Source of the DNA: DASQFQ01 sp963805525
GTDB taxonomy: Bacteria; Actinomycetota; Thermoleophilia; Solirubrobacterales; Solirubrobacteraceae
Length of the DNA: 64,000 nucleotides
NCBI GenBank assembly: GCA_963805525.1
Contig: CAWDUT010000007.1
Span: forward strand, 806,001-870,000
Direction of reading: 5' to 3'
Below are positions 50,262 through 58,472 of this stretch, in pieces. The notes beneath the pieces are model-generated. The model did not search any database and was not told the DNA's origin. It saw only the letters and a program-made list of their open reading frames with translations. Position 1 is the stretch's first letter. Each line of letters starts with the position of its first letter. The position numbers were made by a program, and so were the translations under genes.

Positions 50262-51016
50262 AGCTCGATCAGCAGGCCGTCGGAGGCGAGCTCGGCCGCC
50301 GCGAACCTGCTCCGCGCCTCGTCCAGCACCGCCTCGTGCCCGGTCAGCGGGTGCAGGTGGATGAGCATCAGCCGCTCCACGCCGGCCTCGATCGCCACGC
50401 GCGCGGCGTCGCGGCCTGACGAGTGGATCGGCGTCTGCTCCAGCGCGCCCTCGGTCGCCCACGCCTCGTGCAGCAGCACGCGCGAGCCGCGGGCGAGCCC
50501 GGCGTTGCCCGCGTCGTAGGGCGTGTCCGTGCAGTAGGTGCAGAGGTCGTCGAAGCGCAGCGCCAGCGTCGGCGTGCTGTGGCCCTCCTGGCGGCGGGCG
50601 GTGACCGTGAAGGGCCCGACCTGCTGCTCGCCGACCGCCAGCTCGCGCACCTCGCGCGCGACCAGCCCGTAGTCTGCGTCCGCGAACGGCGGCGTGAAAG
50701 CGCGCCGCAGCACCTCGTCGGTCGAGCCGCCGAACACCGCCGCGCCCGGGCCCCAGATGCGCGGCGGGCAGCCGCCGGCGCCGCGCAGCCCCGGCATGTA
50801 GCCGAGGCCGACCACGTGGTCGAGGTGGAAGTGGGTCAGCACGAGGTCGAGCGTTTCGACCCCCTCGAGCAGCGAGCGGTCCGCGACGAGGCGCTGGAGA
50901 CCCGTGCCCGCATCGATCAGGACGGCCGCGTCACCGTCGCGCAGGAGAGCGGAGCAGGTGGCGTGGGTGGCCGTCGGGATCCACCCTCCGGCGCCGAGGA
51001 TCCGCAGCGTGGCCAC
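50258..51016 (-). CDS. MBL-fold metallo-hydrolase (RNase Z-like)
   Basis: 252 aa. Zinc motif THFHLDHVVG (about 61-70), second His in RQEGHSTPTLALRF, Asp in YCTDTPYDAG and His in IHLHPL, as in RNase Z/ElaC-type and phosphodiesterase-type beta-lactamase-fold proteins. GWIPTATHATCSALL near the N-terminus. GTG start. It sits on the opposite strand between rfbF and rfbG, with unclear connection to sugar synthesis. Confidence 0.86.
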   Translation of the reverse strand: MATLRILGAGGWIPTATHATCSALLRDGDAAVLIDAGTGLQRLVADRSLLEGVETLDLVLTHFHLDHVVGLGYMPGLRGAGGCPPRIWGPGAAVFGGSTDEVLRRAFTPPFADADYGLVAREVRELAVGEQQVGPFTVTARRQEGHSTPTLALRFDDLCTYCTDTPYDAGNAGLARGSRVLLHEAWATEGALEQTPIHSSGRDAARVAIEAGVERLMLIHLHPLTGHEAVLDEARSRFAAAELASDGLLIEL

Positions 51017-51031
51017 GCGCGGATCGTCGCA

Positions 51032-51037
51032 TAGAGT
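51032..51037 (+). promoter_or_regulatory. -10 hexamer of rfbG (leaderless)
   Basis: TAGAGT, six bases before ATG 51044. Confidence 0.4.
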
Positions 51038-51043
51038 GCGGCC

Positions 51044-52033
51044 ATGCCGCGCGCCGTGCCCGACCCCGCGTTCTGGTCAGGGCGGCGGGTCCTGGTCACC
51101 GGCCATACCGGCTTCAAGGGCCGCTGGCTGACGCTCTGGCTGGAGGCGCTGGGCGCCGAGGTGAGCGGCTTCTCGCGCCGCGAGGGCGGGGACGTCACGG
51201 ACGCCGCGGCGGTCCGCGCCGCGGTGCGAGCGGCGCGCCCCGAGGTCGTCTTCCACCTCGCGAGCCTCGCGACAGTGCAGCTCGGCTACGAGGATCCCGC
51301 CGCGGTCTACGCGGTCAACGTGGTCGGCACCGCCACCGTCCTGCAGGCGCTCCGCGAGACCCAAGACGTGGAGGCGGTCATCGGCGTCACGTCGGACAAG
51401 TGCTACCTCGACCAGGGCGCCGAGCGCCCCTACCGCGAGGACGACCGGCTCGGCGGGTACGACCCCTACTCGAGCTCCAAGGCGGCGCAGGAGCTCGTGA
51501 TCGCCGCGTTCCGCGACTCGCTCGGGCTCCCGGTGGCCAGCGTCCGCGCCGGCAACGTGATCGGCGGCGGCGACGCCACGCCGGGCCGCCTGCTCCCCGA
51601 CCTGATCCGCGCCGGGCAGCGCGGCGAGCCGATCGAGATCCGCGCGCCCGACGCCCGCCGCCCCTGGCAGCACGTCCTCAACCCGCTCGAGGGCTACCTG
51701 CTGCTTGCCGAGCGGCTCGCCGGCGATCCCTCGTTCGCCACCGCGTTCAACTTCGGCCCTGACGAGGAGCCGCAGACCGTCGGCTGGATCGCCGAGCGGG
51801 TCAGCGCGGCGTGGCCGGGCGGCCTCGACGTCCGCACCGCCGAGCACCCGCCGCGCCACGAGGCCGCGATCCCCAGCATCGACTCCACCCGCGCCCGCAC
51901 GCGCCTCGGCTGGGCCTCCCCGTGGGATCTCGCGGCCGCGATCGACATGACCGTCGAGTGGCAGCTCGCCGACCGCGACGTCTCGCTCGAGCAGATCGAG
52001 CGCCACGGCGCGATGACCTCGGCGGCGCCGTGA
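51044..52033 (+). CDS. rfbG: CDP-glucose 4,6-dehydratase
   Basis: 329-aa SDR enzyme. FWSGRRVLVTGHTGFKGRWL at about 9-28 is the RfbG N-terminus; HLASLATVQLGYEDPAAVYA, SDKCYLDQGAERPYREDD and the catalytic Tyr-Lys in YDPYSSSKAAQELV follow. RAGNVIGGGDATPGRLLPDL and RRPWQHVLNPLEGYL also match. It converts CDP-glucose to CDP-4-keto-6-deoxyglucose, the precursor of CDP-dideoxyhexoses or other deoxysugars. Its stop overlaps the GTG of the next gene. Confidence 0.93.
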   Translation: MPRAVPDPAFWSGRRVLVTGHTGFKGRWLTLWLEALGAEVSGFSRREGGDVTDAAAVRAAVRAARPEVVFHLASLATVQLGYEDPAAVYAVNVVGTATVLQALRETQDVEAVIGVTSDKCYLDQGAERPYREDDRLGGYDPYSSSKAAQELVIAAFRDSLGLPVASVRAGNVIGGGDATPGRLLPDLIRAGQRGEPIEIRAPDARRPWQHVLNPLEGYLLLAERLAGDPSFATAFNFGPDEEPQTVGWIAERVSAAWPGGLDVRTAEHPPRHEAAIPSIDSTRARTRLGWASPWDLAAAIDMTVEWQLADRDVSLEQIERHGAMTSAAP

Positions 52034-52475
52034 GCAGCGAGAACGAGGCGATCGTGCTCGGGATGTGGAACGACTACGACCGCGAAGGCCTCCCGGGCAT
52101 CCTCCGCTGGGCCGCCGACGACGCGGTCTGGCGGCCGCACTCGTCGAGCCAGAGCGTGTTCCGCTCGACCGCCGAGTACCGCGCCGACGTCGAGCGGGCG
52201 CTCGCGCAGGGCATCCGCGTCCAGTCGATCCGGCTCGGGATCTGGTCGCACGGGGACGTCGTCGCGGTGCGTGGCCGGATCCGCGTCCAGCGCGGCGGGA
52301 GGCTGGAGGACTCGCGCAGGAATTATGTCCACCCACCCGGCATCGGGTGCGCGACGGCAAGGTCCGCTGGACCGCGTCCTCGCCCGACCTCGCCGGCCTG
52401 CTCGCGGACGCCGGGCTCCCCGGCCGGGCCAACGAGGCCTACATCGCCATGCACGACACGGAGGACGTGGCCTGA
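52030..52475 (+). pseudogene. SnoaL/NTF2-like protein with a frameshift
   Basis: GTG overlapping the rfbG stop begins a SnoaL-like protein (NEAIVLGMWNDYDREGLPGI, VRGRIRVQRGGRLEDSRRNY). Near 52325-52345 the coherent frame moves back by one base, and the natural end (HRVRDGKVRWTASSPDLAGL … MHDTEDVA) reads in that other frame to TGA at 52475. One base missing in the CCACCCACCCGG stretch would explain it. Either a recent mutation, a sequencing error or, less likely, programmed frameshifting. SnoaL-like proteins are small cone-shaped enzymes or binding proteins. Confidence 0.68.
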
Positions 52476-53371
52476 CGCCGCTGCTCGACGAGATCCGCTC
52501 GGCCTGCGGCCGCGTCGCGGCCCAGGCGCAGCACGTGCGCATCGTCGAAGCCGCGATCGAGCACTACGCGCGCACGCTGCCGCCGCAGGCCCCGCCGGCG
52601 CCGGACATCGAGGGCGCGTCGCTGGAGGAGCGCGCCGCGTTCTCGCTCACCCTGAACGCGATCAACTTCGGCTCCGGCTGGTTCCCGACTCTGCGCAAGC
52701 GGTCGGGGCTGTCGGGCTACCGGACGATCGAAGCCGGGCTGCGCGCCCGCGGGCCGTGGACGGCGGCGGAGCTGACCACGCTCGAGCCGCGCCAGGTCGC
52801 CGAGACGTTCGGGCAGGAGCCCGAGCACGAGCTGATGGCGCTGTTCTGCCGCGCGCTGCGCGAGCTCGGCGACCGGATCACGGTCGAGTACTTCGGGCGC
52901 TTCCTGGGCCTGGTCAACTCCGCCGACGGCTCGGCCGAGCGGCTGGCCGAGACGCTCGCGACGTGGCCGACGTGGCGGGACGTCTCGCACTACGAGGGCG
53001 AGCCGGTGCCGTTCTACAAGCGCGCCCAGATCGCCGCCGCCGACCTCCACCTGGCCGGCATCGCGCCCACCGACGACCTCGACCGCCTGACGCTGTTCGC
53101 CGACAACCTGGTGCCGCACGTGCTGCGGCTCGACGGCGTGCTCGAGTTCGACGAGCGGCTGGTCGGCCGCATCGACGCGGGCTTCCTGCTCGAGCACGAC
53201 TCACCCGAGGAGGTCGAGATCCGCGCCTGCGCGCTGACCGCGGTCGAGCTGCTGGTCGAGGCGCGCCCCGACCTCAACGCGGCGGTCATCGACAACATCC
53301 TCTGGAACCGCGGGAGCCTGCCGCGGTACAAGGCGCGGCCCCGCCACCGCGCCCGTACGACGGCCTACTAG
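52472..53371 (+). CDS. Queuosine salvage protein (Q_salvage/DUF2419, QNG1-like)
   Basis: 299 aa. LNAINFGSGWFPTLRKRSGL, ADNLVPHVLRLDGVLEFDE, VPFYKRAQIAAADLHLAG and the C-terminal WNRGSLPRYKARPRHRARTT are hallmarks of the queuosine-salvage family, whose eukaryotic member QNG1 releases queuine from queuosine 5'-monophosphate. No ATG, GTG or TTG fits the N-terminus; CTG at 52472 overlaps the previous TGA (CTGA) and is taken as start. No queuosine synthesis genes are nearby, which suits salvage. Confidence 0.85.
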   Translation: MTPLLDEIRSACGRVAAQAQHVRIVEAAIEHYARTLPPQAPPAPDIEGASLEERAAFSLTLNAINFGSGWFPTLRKRSGLSGYRTIEAGLRARGPWTAAELTTLEPRQVAETFGQEPEHELMALFCRALRELGDRITVEYFGRFLGLVNSADGSAERLAETLATWPTWRDVSHYEGEPVPFYKRAQIAAADLHLAGIAPTDDLDRLTLFADNLVPHVLRLDGVLEFDERLVGRIDAGFLLEHDSPEEVEIRACALTAVELLVEARPDLNAAVIDNILWNRGSLPRYKARPRHRARTTAY

Positions 53372-54111
53372 GCCTCGAGGTTCGTCAGCACCCGGCGGAC
53401 CGTGTCGACCGGGATCGCGAAGCCGACGCCGCTGTTGGAGCCCGACTCGCTGGCGATCTGGGAGTTGATCCCGATCACCTGGCCGGTCGCGTCGAGCAGC
53501 GGGCCACCGGAGTTGCCGGGGTTGATCGCCGCGTCGGTCTGGACGACGCCGGAGATCGTGTGGCCGTTGGGCGACTGGATGTCGCGGCCGAGGGCGGAGA
53601 CGACGCCGGAGGTCAGCGTGCCGGAGAGGCCGAACGGCGAGCCGATCGCGATCGCCGGCTGGCCGACCCGGAGGGCCGAGGAGCTGCCGAGCGTCAGCGG
53701 CGTGATCTTCGCCACCGCGCTGTCGGCGACGTCGAGCACCGCGAGGTCGTCGGTGGCGTCCTGGCCGACGACACGCGCCGGCAGCGCCTTGCCGTGCTCG
53801 CCGAAGCGGACGGTGACACGGCTGGCGCCGTCGACGACGTGCTCGTTGGTGACGATCTGACCGCTCTTGGAGACGAGGAAGCCGGAGCCGCTGCCCTTCT
53901 GCGTCTGCACGTAGGCGACGGCGTCCTGGGAGCGCGCGTAGAGCTCGGCGAGCGACGGGGCCGGCTTCATTGACACCGTGCTCGTGGGCGTGGCCGGGGT
54001 GTTGCTGGTCGAAGGCCCGGACGGCGACACCAGGACGAAGATGGCGAGGCATGCGGCGGCCGTGGCGACCGCGCCGGTCAGTGTGGCGAGGACGGGCTTC
54101 ATGACCGTCAC
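53368..54111 (-). CDS. S1C trypsin-like serine protease (HtrA/PepD-type) without PDZ
   Basis: 247 aa. Signal or anchor segment at about 4-28, then the protease domain with His in VTNEHVVDGA, Asp in DATDDLAVLD and Ser in INPGNSGGPLL. The protein ends just after the protease fold (DTVRRVLTNLEA), so the PDZ domain of HtrA proteins is absent. GTG overlaps the histidine kinase stop; ATG at 54102 is an alternative. Same layout as mycobacterial mprAB-pepD, pointing to envelope-stress proteolysis. Stop shares CTAG with the convergent queuosine gene. Confidence 0.9.
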   Translation of the reverse strand: MTVMKPVLATLTGAVATAAACLAIFVLVSPSGPSTSNTPATPTSTVSMKPAPSLAELYARSQDAVAYVQTQKGSGSGFLVSKSGQIVTNEHVVDGASRVTVRFGEHGKALPARVVGQDATDDLAVLDVADSAVAKITPLTLGSSSALRVGQPAIAIGSPFGLSGTLTSGVVSALGRDIQSPNGHTISGVVQTDAAINPGNSGGPLLDATGQVIGINSQIASESGSNSGVGFAIPVDTVRRVLTNLEA

Positions 54112-55511
54112 TCAACTCCTGATTCTTGTGACCTCCGTGAGGGTGTCGTAAGGGTTTCCTCAACCGGCAGCCGCAGGCGGAAGAGCGCGCCGCCGCCCGG
54201 CGCCGCCTCGACCGTCACGCCGCCGCCGTGCGACTCGGCGACCTGGCGCACGATCGCCAGCCCGAGGCCGGAGCCCTGGCGGCCGCGGGCGCCGTCGCCG
54301 CGGTAGAAGCGATCGAACACGAACGGCGCCTCGGCACCGGGCACGCCCGGCCCGTGGTCGCGCACGGCGACCTCGCCGTCGCGCACGCGCACCTCCACGA
54401 CGCCGCCCGGCGGCCCGTACTTCGCCGCGTTGTCGAGCAGGTTGCCGACCGCGCGGGCGAGCCGGTCGGGCAGCCCCTCGACCACGCTCGGCTGCAGATC
54501 GAGCTCGAAGCGCGCGTCGGGATGCGAGCGGCCCACGCGCCCGGCGGTCACCGCCGCGATCTCGTCGAGCCGCACGTCCTCGGTGCCGGAGAGCGGCACC
54601 TCGCCGCGGGCGAGCTCGATCACGTCGGTGATCAGCCCGCTCAGCTCCTCGGTCTGCTCGCGCACGTCCTCGAGCAGCCGCCGCCGCGCCGGCTCCGGCA
54701 GGTCCTCGCCCGCCAGCAGCACCTCGATGTTGGTGCGCAGGCTGGTGACCGGCGTGCGCAGCTCGTGCGACGCGTCGGCGACCAGCCGGCGCTGGGCCGC
54801 GACCGAGCCCTCGAGCGTGTCGAGCATCGTGTTGAAGCGGGCCGCCATCCGCCCCACCTCGTCGCTGCCGCGGGCATCCACCCGCCGTGCCAGGTCCTCG
54901 GTCGCGGTGATGTGCTCGGCCGCCTCGGTGAGGTCGGTGACCGGCTGGATGACGGGCCGCGAGAAGAGGCGCCCGAGCGCGGCGGCGAGCGCGGTGCCGG
55001 CCAGGCACAGCGCGAGCAGCAGCCAGCGCAGGCGCGACAGCGTCGAGTCGACGCCGGCGAGGCTGCGCCCGAGCTGGAAGGCACCGCCGCCCGGGGTCGG
55101 CACCGTGCTGACCCGCACGTGGTCGCCGTCGATCACGCGGTCGACCTCGTAGCCCTTGGCCTTGCCCGCCGCCACCGCCTTGTCGCGCGCCGTCACCGGG
55201 ATCGCCGGCAGGCCCGGGTCGAAGCGGCCCTTGACCTTGCCGGTCGCGCTGAGCATCTGCACGTAGGGCGCTGAGCCGCCCGCGCGCGGCGGCGGCGCCG
55301 GGACCTGGATCGTGAAGCGATCGCGCAGCGCGCCGCTGATGGCGGGGACGCGGTCGCTGCGGACCACGAGCCCGCCCTGGCGCCCGAGCGCGTCGTCGAC
55401 CTGCGCGCGCAGCTCGTGGCGCATGACGAGGTAACAGACCACCGAGGCGAGCACGACCGTGATCCCGACGGCGCCGGCCGCCAGCAGCGTCAGCCGCCCG
55501 CGCAGGCCCAT
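54108..55511 (-). CDS. Sensor histidine kinase, MprB-like
   Basis: 467 aa. Two membrane segments (about 8-28 and 160-180) bracket an extracytoplasmic sensor of about 130 residues. A HAMP domain (about 182-235), a HisKA domain with the phospho-accepting His in VADASHELRTPVTSLRTN, an N-box GNLLDNAAKYG and G-boxes (DHGPGVPG, GSGLGLAIVRQV) follow. Downstream of the response regulator gene by 70 bp and coupled to the protease gene. Likely detects envelope stress. Confidence 0.93.
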   Translation of the reverse strand: MGLRGRLTLLAAGAVGITVVLASVVCYLVMRHELRAQVDDALGRQGGLVVRSDRVPAISGALRDRFTIQVPAPPPRAGGSAPYVQMLSATGKVKGRFDPGLPAIPVTARDKAVAAGKAKGYEVDRVIDGDHVRVSTVPTPGGGAFQLGRSLAGVDSTLSRLRWLLLALCLAGTALAAALGRLFSRPVIQPVTDLTEAAEHITATEDLARRVDARGSDEVGRMAARFNTMLDTLEGSVAAQRRLVADASHELRTPVTSLRTNIEVLLAGEDLPEPARRRLLEDVREQTEELSGLITDVIELARGEVPLSGTEDVRLDEIAAVTAGRVGRSHPDARFELDLQPSVVEGLPDRLARAVGNLLDNAAKYGPPGGVVEVRVRDGEVAVRDHGPGVPGAEAPFVFDRFYRGDGARGRQGSGLGLAIVRQVAESHGGGVTVEAAPGGGALFRLRLPVEETLTTPSRRSQESGVE

Positions 55512-55581
55512 TAGTGGCCCCTCCCGCGACCTTCCACCCGAGATCGGCGGGCGCTCGAGTGCAAGGCCACGGCAGGGACCA

Positions 55582-56253
55582 CTACGTCTCCCTGAGCACG
55601 TAGCCGACCCCGCGCACGGTGTGCAGCAGCCGCGGCTCGCCGTCCGCCTCGGTCTTGCGCCGCAGGTAGCCGATGTAGACGCCGAGCGCGTTGGAGGTGG
55701 CGCCGAAGTCGTAGCCCCACACGCGCTCGAACAGCTGCGAGCGGCTGAGCACCTGGCGCGGGTGCTCGAGGAACGCCTGCAGCAGCGCGTGCTCGGTGCG
55801 CGAGAGCTCCAGCGCGCGCTCGCCGCGCCAGACCTGGTGGGCGCGCGGATCGAGCACGAGGTCGGCGAAGCTCAGGTCGGGCGAGCATGGCTCCTCGACC
55901 CGCCGCAGCAGCGCGCGCAGCCGCGCCCGCAACTCGCGCAGGGCGAACGGCTTGACCAGGTAATCGTCGGCGCCCGCGTCGAGCCCGTCGACGCGGTCGT
56001 CGATCGCGTCGCGCGCGGTCAGCATCAGCACCGGGGTGCGGTCGCCGGCCGCGCGCAGCCGGCGGCAGACCTCGAGCCCGTCGAGCCTCGGCATCGCCAC
56101 GTCGAGCACGACCGCGTCGACCGGCGCGGCCGCCAGGCGGTCGAGCGCCGCGTTGCCGTCCTCCGCGAGCTCCACGTCGTAGGCGTCGAGCCCCAGCGCG
56201 CGCTCGAGCGAGGAGCGCAGCGCCGGCTCGTCGTCCACGACGAGGATCCTCAT
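55582..56253 (-). CDS. OmpR/PhoB-family response regulator, MprA-like
   Basis: 223 aa. Receiver domain with VVDDEPALRSSLERAL, the phosphorylatable Asp in VVLDVAMPRLDG (about 53), and Lys in DYLVKPFALRELRARL. The C-terminal winged helix contains RTEHALLQAFLEHPRQVLSR and YIGYLRRKTEADGEPRLLHT. Partner of the adjacent kinase. Its ATG overlaps the ABC ATPase stop by 4 bp, so exporter and two-component system form one operon. Confidence 0.95.
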   Translation of the reverse strand: MRILVVDDEPALRSSLERALGLDAYDVELAEDGNAALDRLAAAPVDAVVLDVAMPRLDGLEVCRRLRAAGDRTPVLMLTARDAIDDRVDGLDAGADDYLVKPFALRELRARLRALLRRVEEPCSPDLSFADLVLDPRAHQVWRGERALELSRTEHALLQAFLEHPRQVLSRSQLFERVWGYDFGATSNALGVYIGYLRRKTEADGEPRLLHTVRGVGYVLRET

Positions 56254-56927
56254 CCGGCGGCGACCGCCTCGAGGATGCGGCCGTCGCGCATCCGCACGAC
56301 GCGCCCCGCGGCCTCGGCGATCGAGGGGTCGTGCGTGATCAGGATCACCGACAGCCCCTCGTCCGCCGACAATCGGGTGAGCAGGGCGACGATGTCCTCG
56401 CCCGTCGCCGTGTCGAGGTTGCCGGTCGGTTCGTCGGCGAGCAGCACGCGCGGGCCGTTGGCGAGCGCCCTCGCGATCGCCACGCGCTGCTGCTCGCCAC
56501 CCGACAGCTGCGACGGCAGGTGCGAAGCCCGCGGCTCCAGCCCGACGTGCTCGAGCAGCGCGGCCGCCCGCCGCCGCCGCTCCGCGCTCTTGAACCTGCG
56601 CGGCGCCAGCGCCGCCTCAACGTTCTGTTGCGCGGTCAGCGTCGGGATCAGGTTGAACTGCTGGAAGATGAAGCCGAGCGTGTCGCGCCGCAGCGCCGCC
56701 AGCTCGCCGTCGCCCATGCGCGCGAGGTCCTTGCCCTCGAACTCGACGCGGCCGCCCGACGGCCGGTCGAGCGCGCCGAGCAGCTGCAGCAGCGTGGTCT
56801 TGCCCGAGCCCGACGGCCCGGCGATGACGACGAACTCGCCGGGCTGGACCTCGAGGTCGACCCCGTCGACGGCGTTGATCGAGCCGTAGCTGCGGTGGAC
56901 GTCGTGGAGGGCGTACAGCGGAGTCAT
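56250..56927 (-). CDS. ABC transporter ATP-binding protein (MacB/LolD-type)
   Basis: 225 aa. Walker A GPSGSGKTTLLQLLGALDRP, Q-loop FQQFNLIPTLTAQQNV, signature LSGGEQQRVAIARAL, Walker B VLLADEPTGNLD and H-loop ITHDPSIAEAAG. GAGGAG lies 4 nt before the ATG. Pairs with the FtsX-like permease directly upstream, and probably moves lipids, lipoproteins or antimicrobial peptides away from the membrane, in line with the stress regulators downstream. Confidence 0.95.
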   Translation of the reverse strand: MTPLYALHDVHRSYGSINAVDGVDLEVQPGEFVVIAGPSGSGKTTLLQLLGALDRPSGGRVEFEGKDLARMGDGELAALRRDTLGFIFQQFNLIPTLTAQQNVEAALAPRRFKSAERRRRAAALLEHVGLEPRASHLPSQLSGGEQQRVAIARALANGPRVLLADEPTGNLDTATGEDIVALLTRLSADEGLSVILITHDPSIAEAAGRVVRMRDGRILEAVAAG

Positions 56928-56935
56928 GGGTCTCC

Positions 56936-58417
56936 TCAGTCGATGTGGCGGAGGGCGTCGGCGGGGCGCAGCCGTGAGGCGCGCAGGCCTCCGGCCGAGC
57001 CGGCGATCAGGCCGCCGAGCAGCGCGAGGCCGATCGCGAGCGCGATCAGGCCGACGTCGACGGGCGCGCTGAGCGCGATCTTCTCGGTGCCCGACGTGAC
57101 GGCGTCGGCGGCGCGGCCGAGGCCGAAGACGGCGCCGCCACCGGGACCGCCGCCCGGCCCACCCGCGCGCTGCGGCGCCGCCACGGTGGCTTCGAGCGTG
57201 GGCGCCAGCGCGGTCACGAGCGCGGCGCCGCCGATCCCGATCAGCGCGCCGAGGACGCCGCCGAGCAGGCCCTGCAGCACCGACTCGCCGGTGACCTGGC
57301 GCACGACCGTGCGGCCGGGCCAGCCGAGCGCCTTGAGCGTGCCGAGCTCGCGGATCCGCTTCGTCACCGAGGAGAGCGTCAGCAGCGTCGCGATCAGGAA
57401 CGCCGCCACCAGCGCGACGATCGTCAGCGCCGTGCCGAGCTTGCCCGACAGGTTCTTCGCGTCCTTGAGCGAGCCGCCGACGCGGTCGGCGAGGTCGGAG
57501 GCGGTCGTGACGGACGCGCCGCTCATCGTCGCCTTGATCGACTTCTCGACCGCCGCGACGTCATCGGTCGACTTCGCGCGCACCTGGAGGCTGTTGACGC
57601 GGCCCGCGCGGTCGCTGATCTTCTGCAGCTGCGCGAGCTTGACGTAGACGTCGGAGGCCTGGCCGCCGAGCGGCGAGCTCGCCAGGCCGATGATCGTGAA
57701 CTTCTTGCCGCCGAGCGAGATCGTGTCGCCCTTGCTCAGGCTGTTGCGGCGGGCGTAGGACTCGTTGAGCACGGCCTCGCGGGCGGAGCCGGCGTGGAAC
57801 CCGTTCACGGCGGCGAGCTCGGGCTTGCTCTCGTCGACCCCGGTGACGCTGAGCGAGTCGATGTCGAACGGCGCGCGCCCGGCGGTCTGCTGCTGGCCGC
57901 CGCCCTGCGGCTGGGTGCCCGGCGGGCCCTGCTGCGGCCGCTGGAAGCCGTTCTTCGGCACCGTGCCCTTCACCGTCACGGCGTTGAGCGTGAGGCTGCC
58001 AGACGCCGCGTCGACCCCGTTGAGCTGCGCGATCTTCGCGACCTGAGAGGCCGGGAAGCTGAGCTGCGCGGCGGACGTGAAGTCCGTGCGGGTGAACTTC
58101 TCCCCCGGCTTCGCCTGGTTGGCGAGGTTGAAGCGCCGGGGGCCGTTCTCCTGCTGGAGCTGCTTGCGCTCGGCCGCCGAGAGCCCGCCGGGGATCTGCG
58201 GGCCGTTCTGCCCGAACTTGAGCGGGCGGGTGACCGACATGTCGGTACCGACGCCGGTCAGCGGCTTGAGGACCTTCTGCTGGGCGTCGTCGACGCCCTT
58301 GCTGAGGGCGCTGACGGTGACGACGAGGCCGACGCCGACGCCGAGGCCGAGCGCGGTGAGGAGGGTACGGCCCTTCCGGCGCCGTAATTCCGACAGCATG
58401 TAGCCGAGGTAGAACAT
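56936..58417 (-). CDS. ABC transporter permease (MacB/FtsX-type)
   Basis: 493 aa. First membrane segment at about 20-42 after ELRRRKGRTLLTALGLGVGV, a large extracytoplasmic domain (about 45-320; contains a PQQGPPGTQPQGGGQQQT linker), then three segments near the C-terminus including RIRELGTLKALGWPGRTVVR, the FtsX signature. ATG 58417 begins at FYLGYMLSELRRRKG; an in-frame ATG 18 nt later is possible. Divergent from the membrane glycosyltransferase-like gene. Confidence 0.92.
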   Translation of the reverse strand: MFYLGYMLSELRRRKGRTLLTALGLGVGVGLVVTVSALSKGVDDAQQKVLKPLTGVGTDMSVTRPLKFGQNGPQIPGGLSAAERKQLQQENGPRRFNLANQAKPGEKFTRTDFTSAAQLSFPASQVAKIAQLNGVDAASGSLTLNAVTVKGTVPKNGFQRPQQGPPGTQPQGGGQQQTAGRAPFDIDSLSVTGVDESKPELAAVNGFHAGSAREAVLNESYARRNSLSKGDTISLGGKKFTIIGLASSPLGGQASDVYVKLAQLQKISDRAGRVNSLQVRAKSTDDVAAVEKSIKATMSGASVTTASDLADRVGGSLKDAKNLSGKLGTALTIVALVAAFLIATLLTLSSVTKRIRELGTLKALGWPGRTVVRQVTGESVLQGLLGGVLGALIGIGGAALVTALAPTLEATVAAPQRAGGPGGGPGGGAVFGLGRAADAVTSGTEKIALSAPVDVGLIALAIGLALLGGLIAGSAGGLRASRLRPADALRHID

Positions 58418-58472
58418 GGGCGCGAGCATCCGCTCCCCGTCTAAGAGCGGCCGGAGAGCCGCATAAGAGTTC

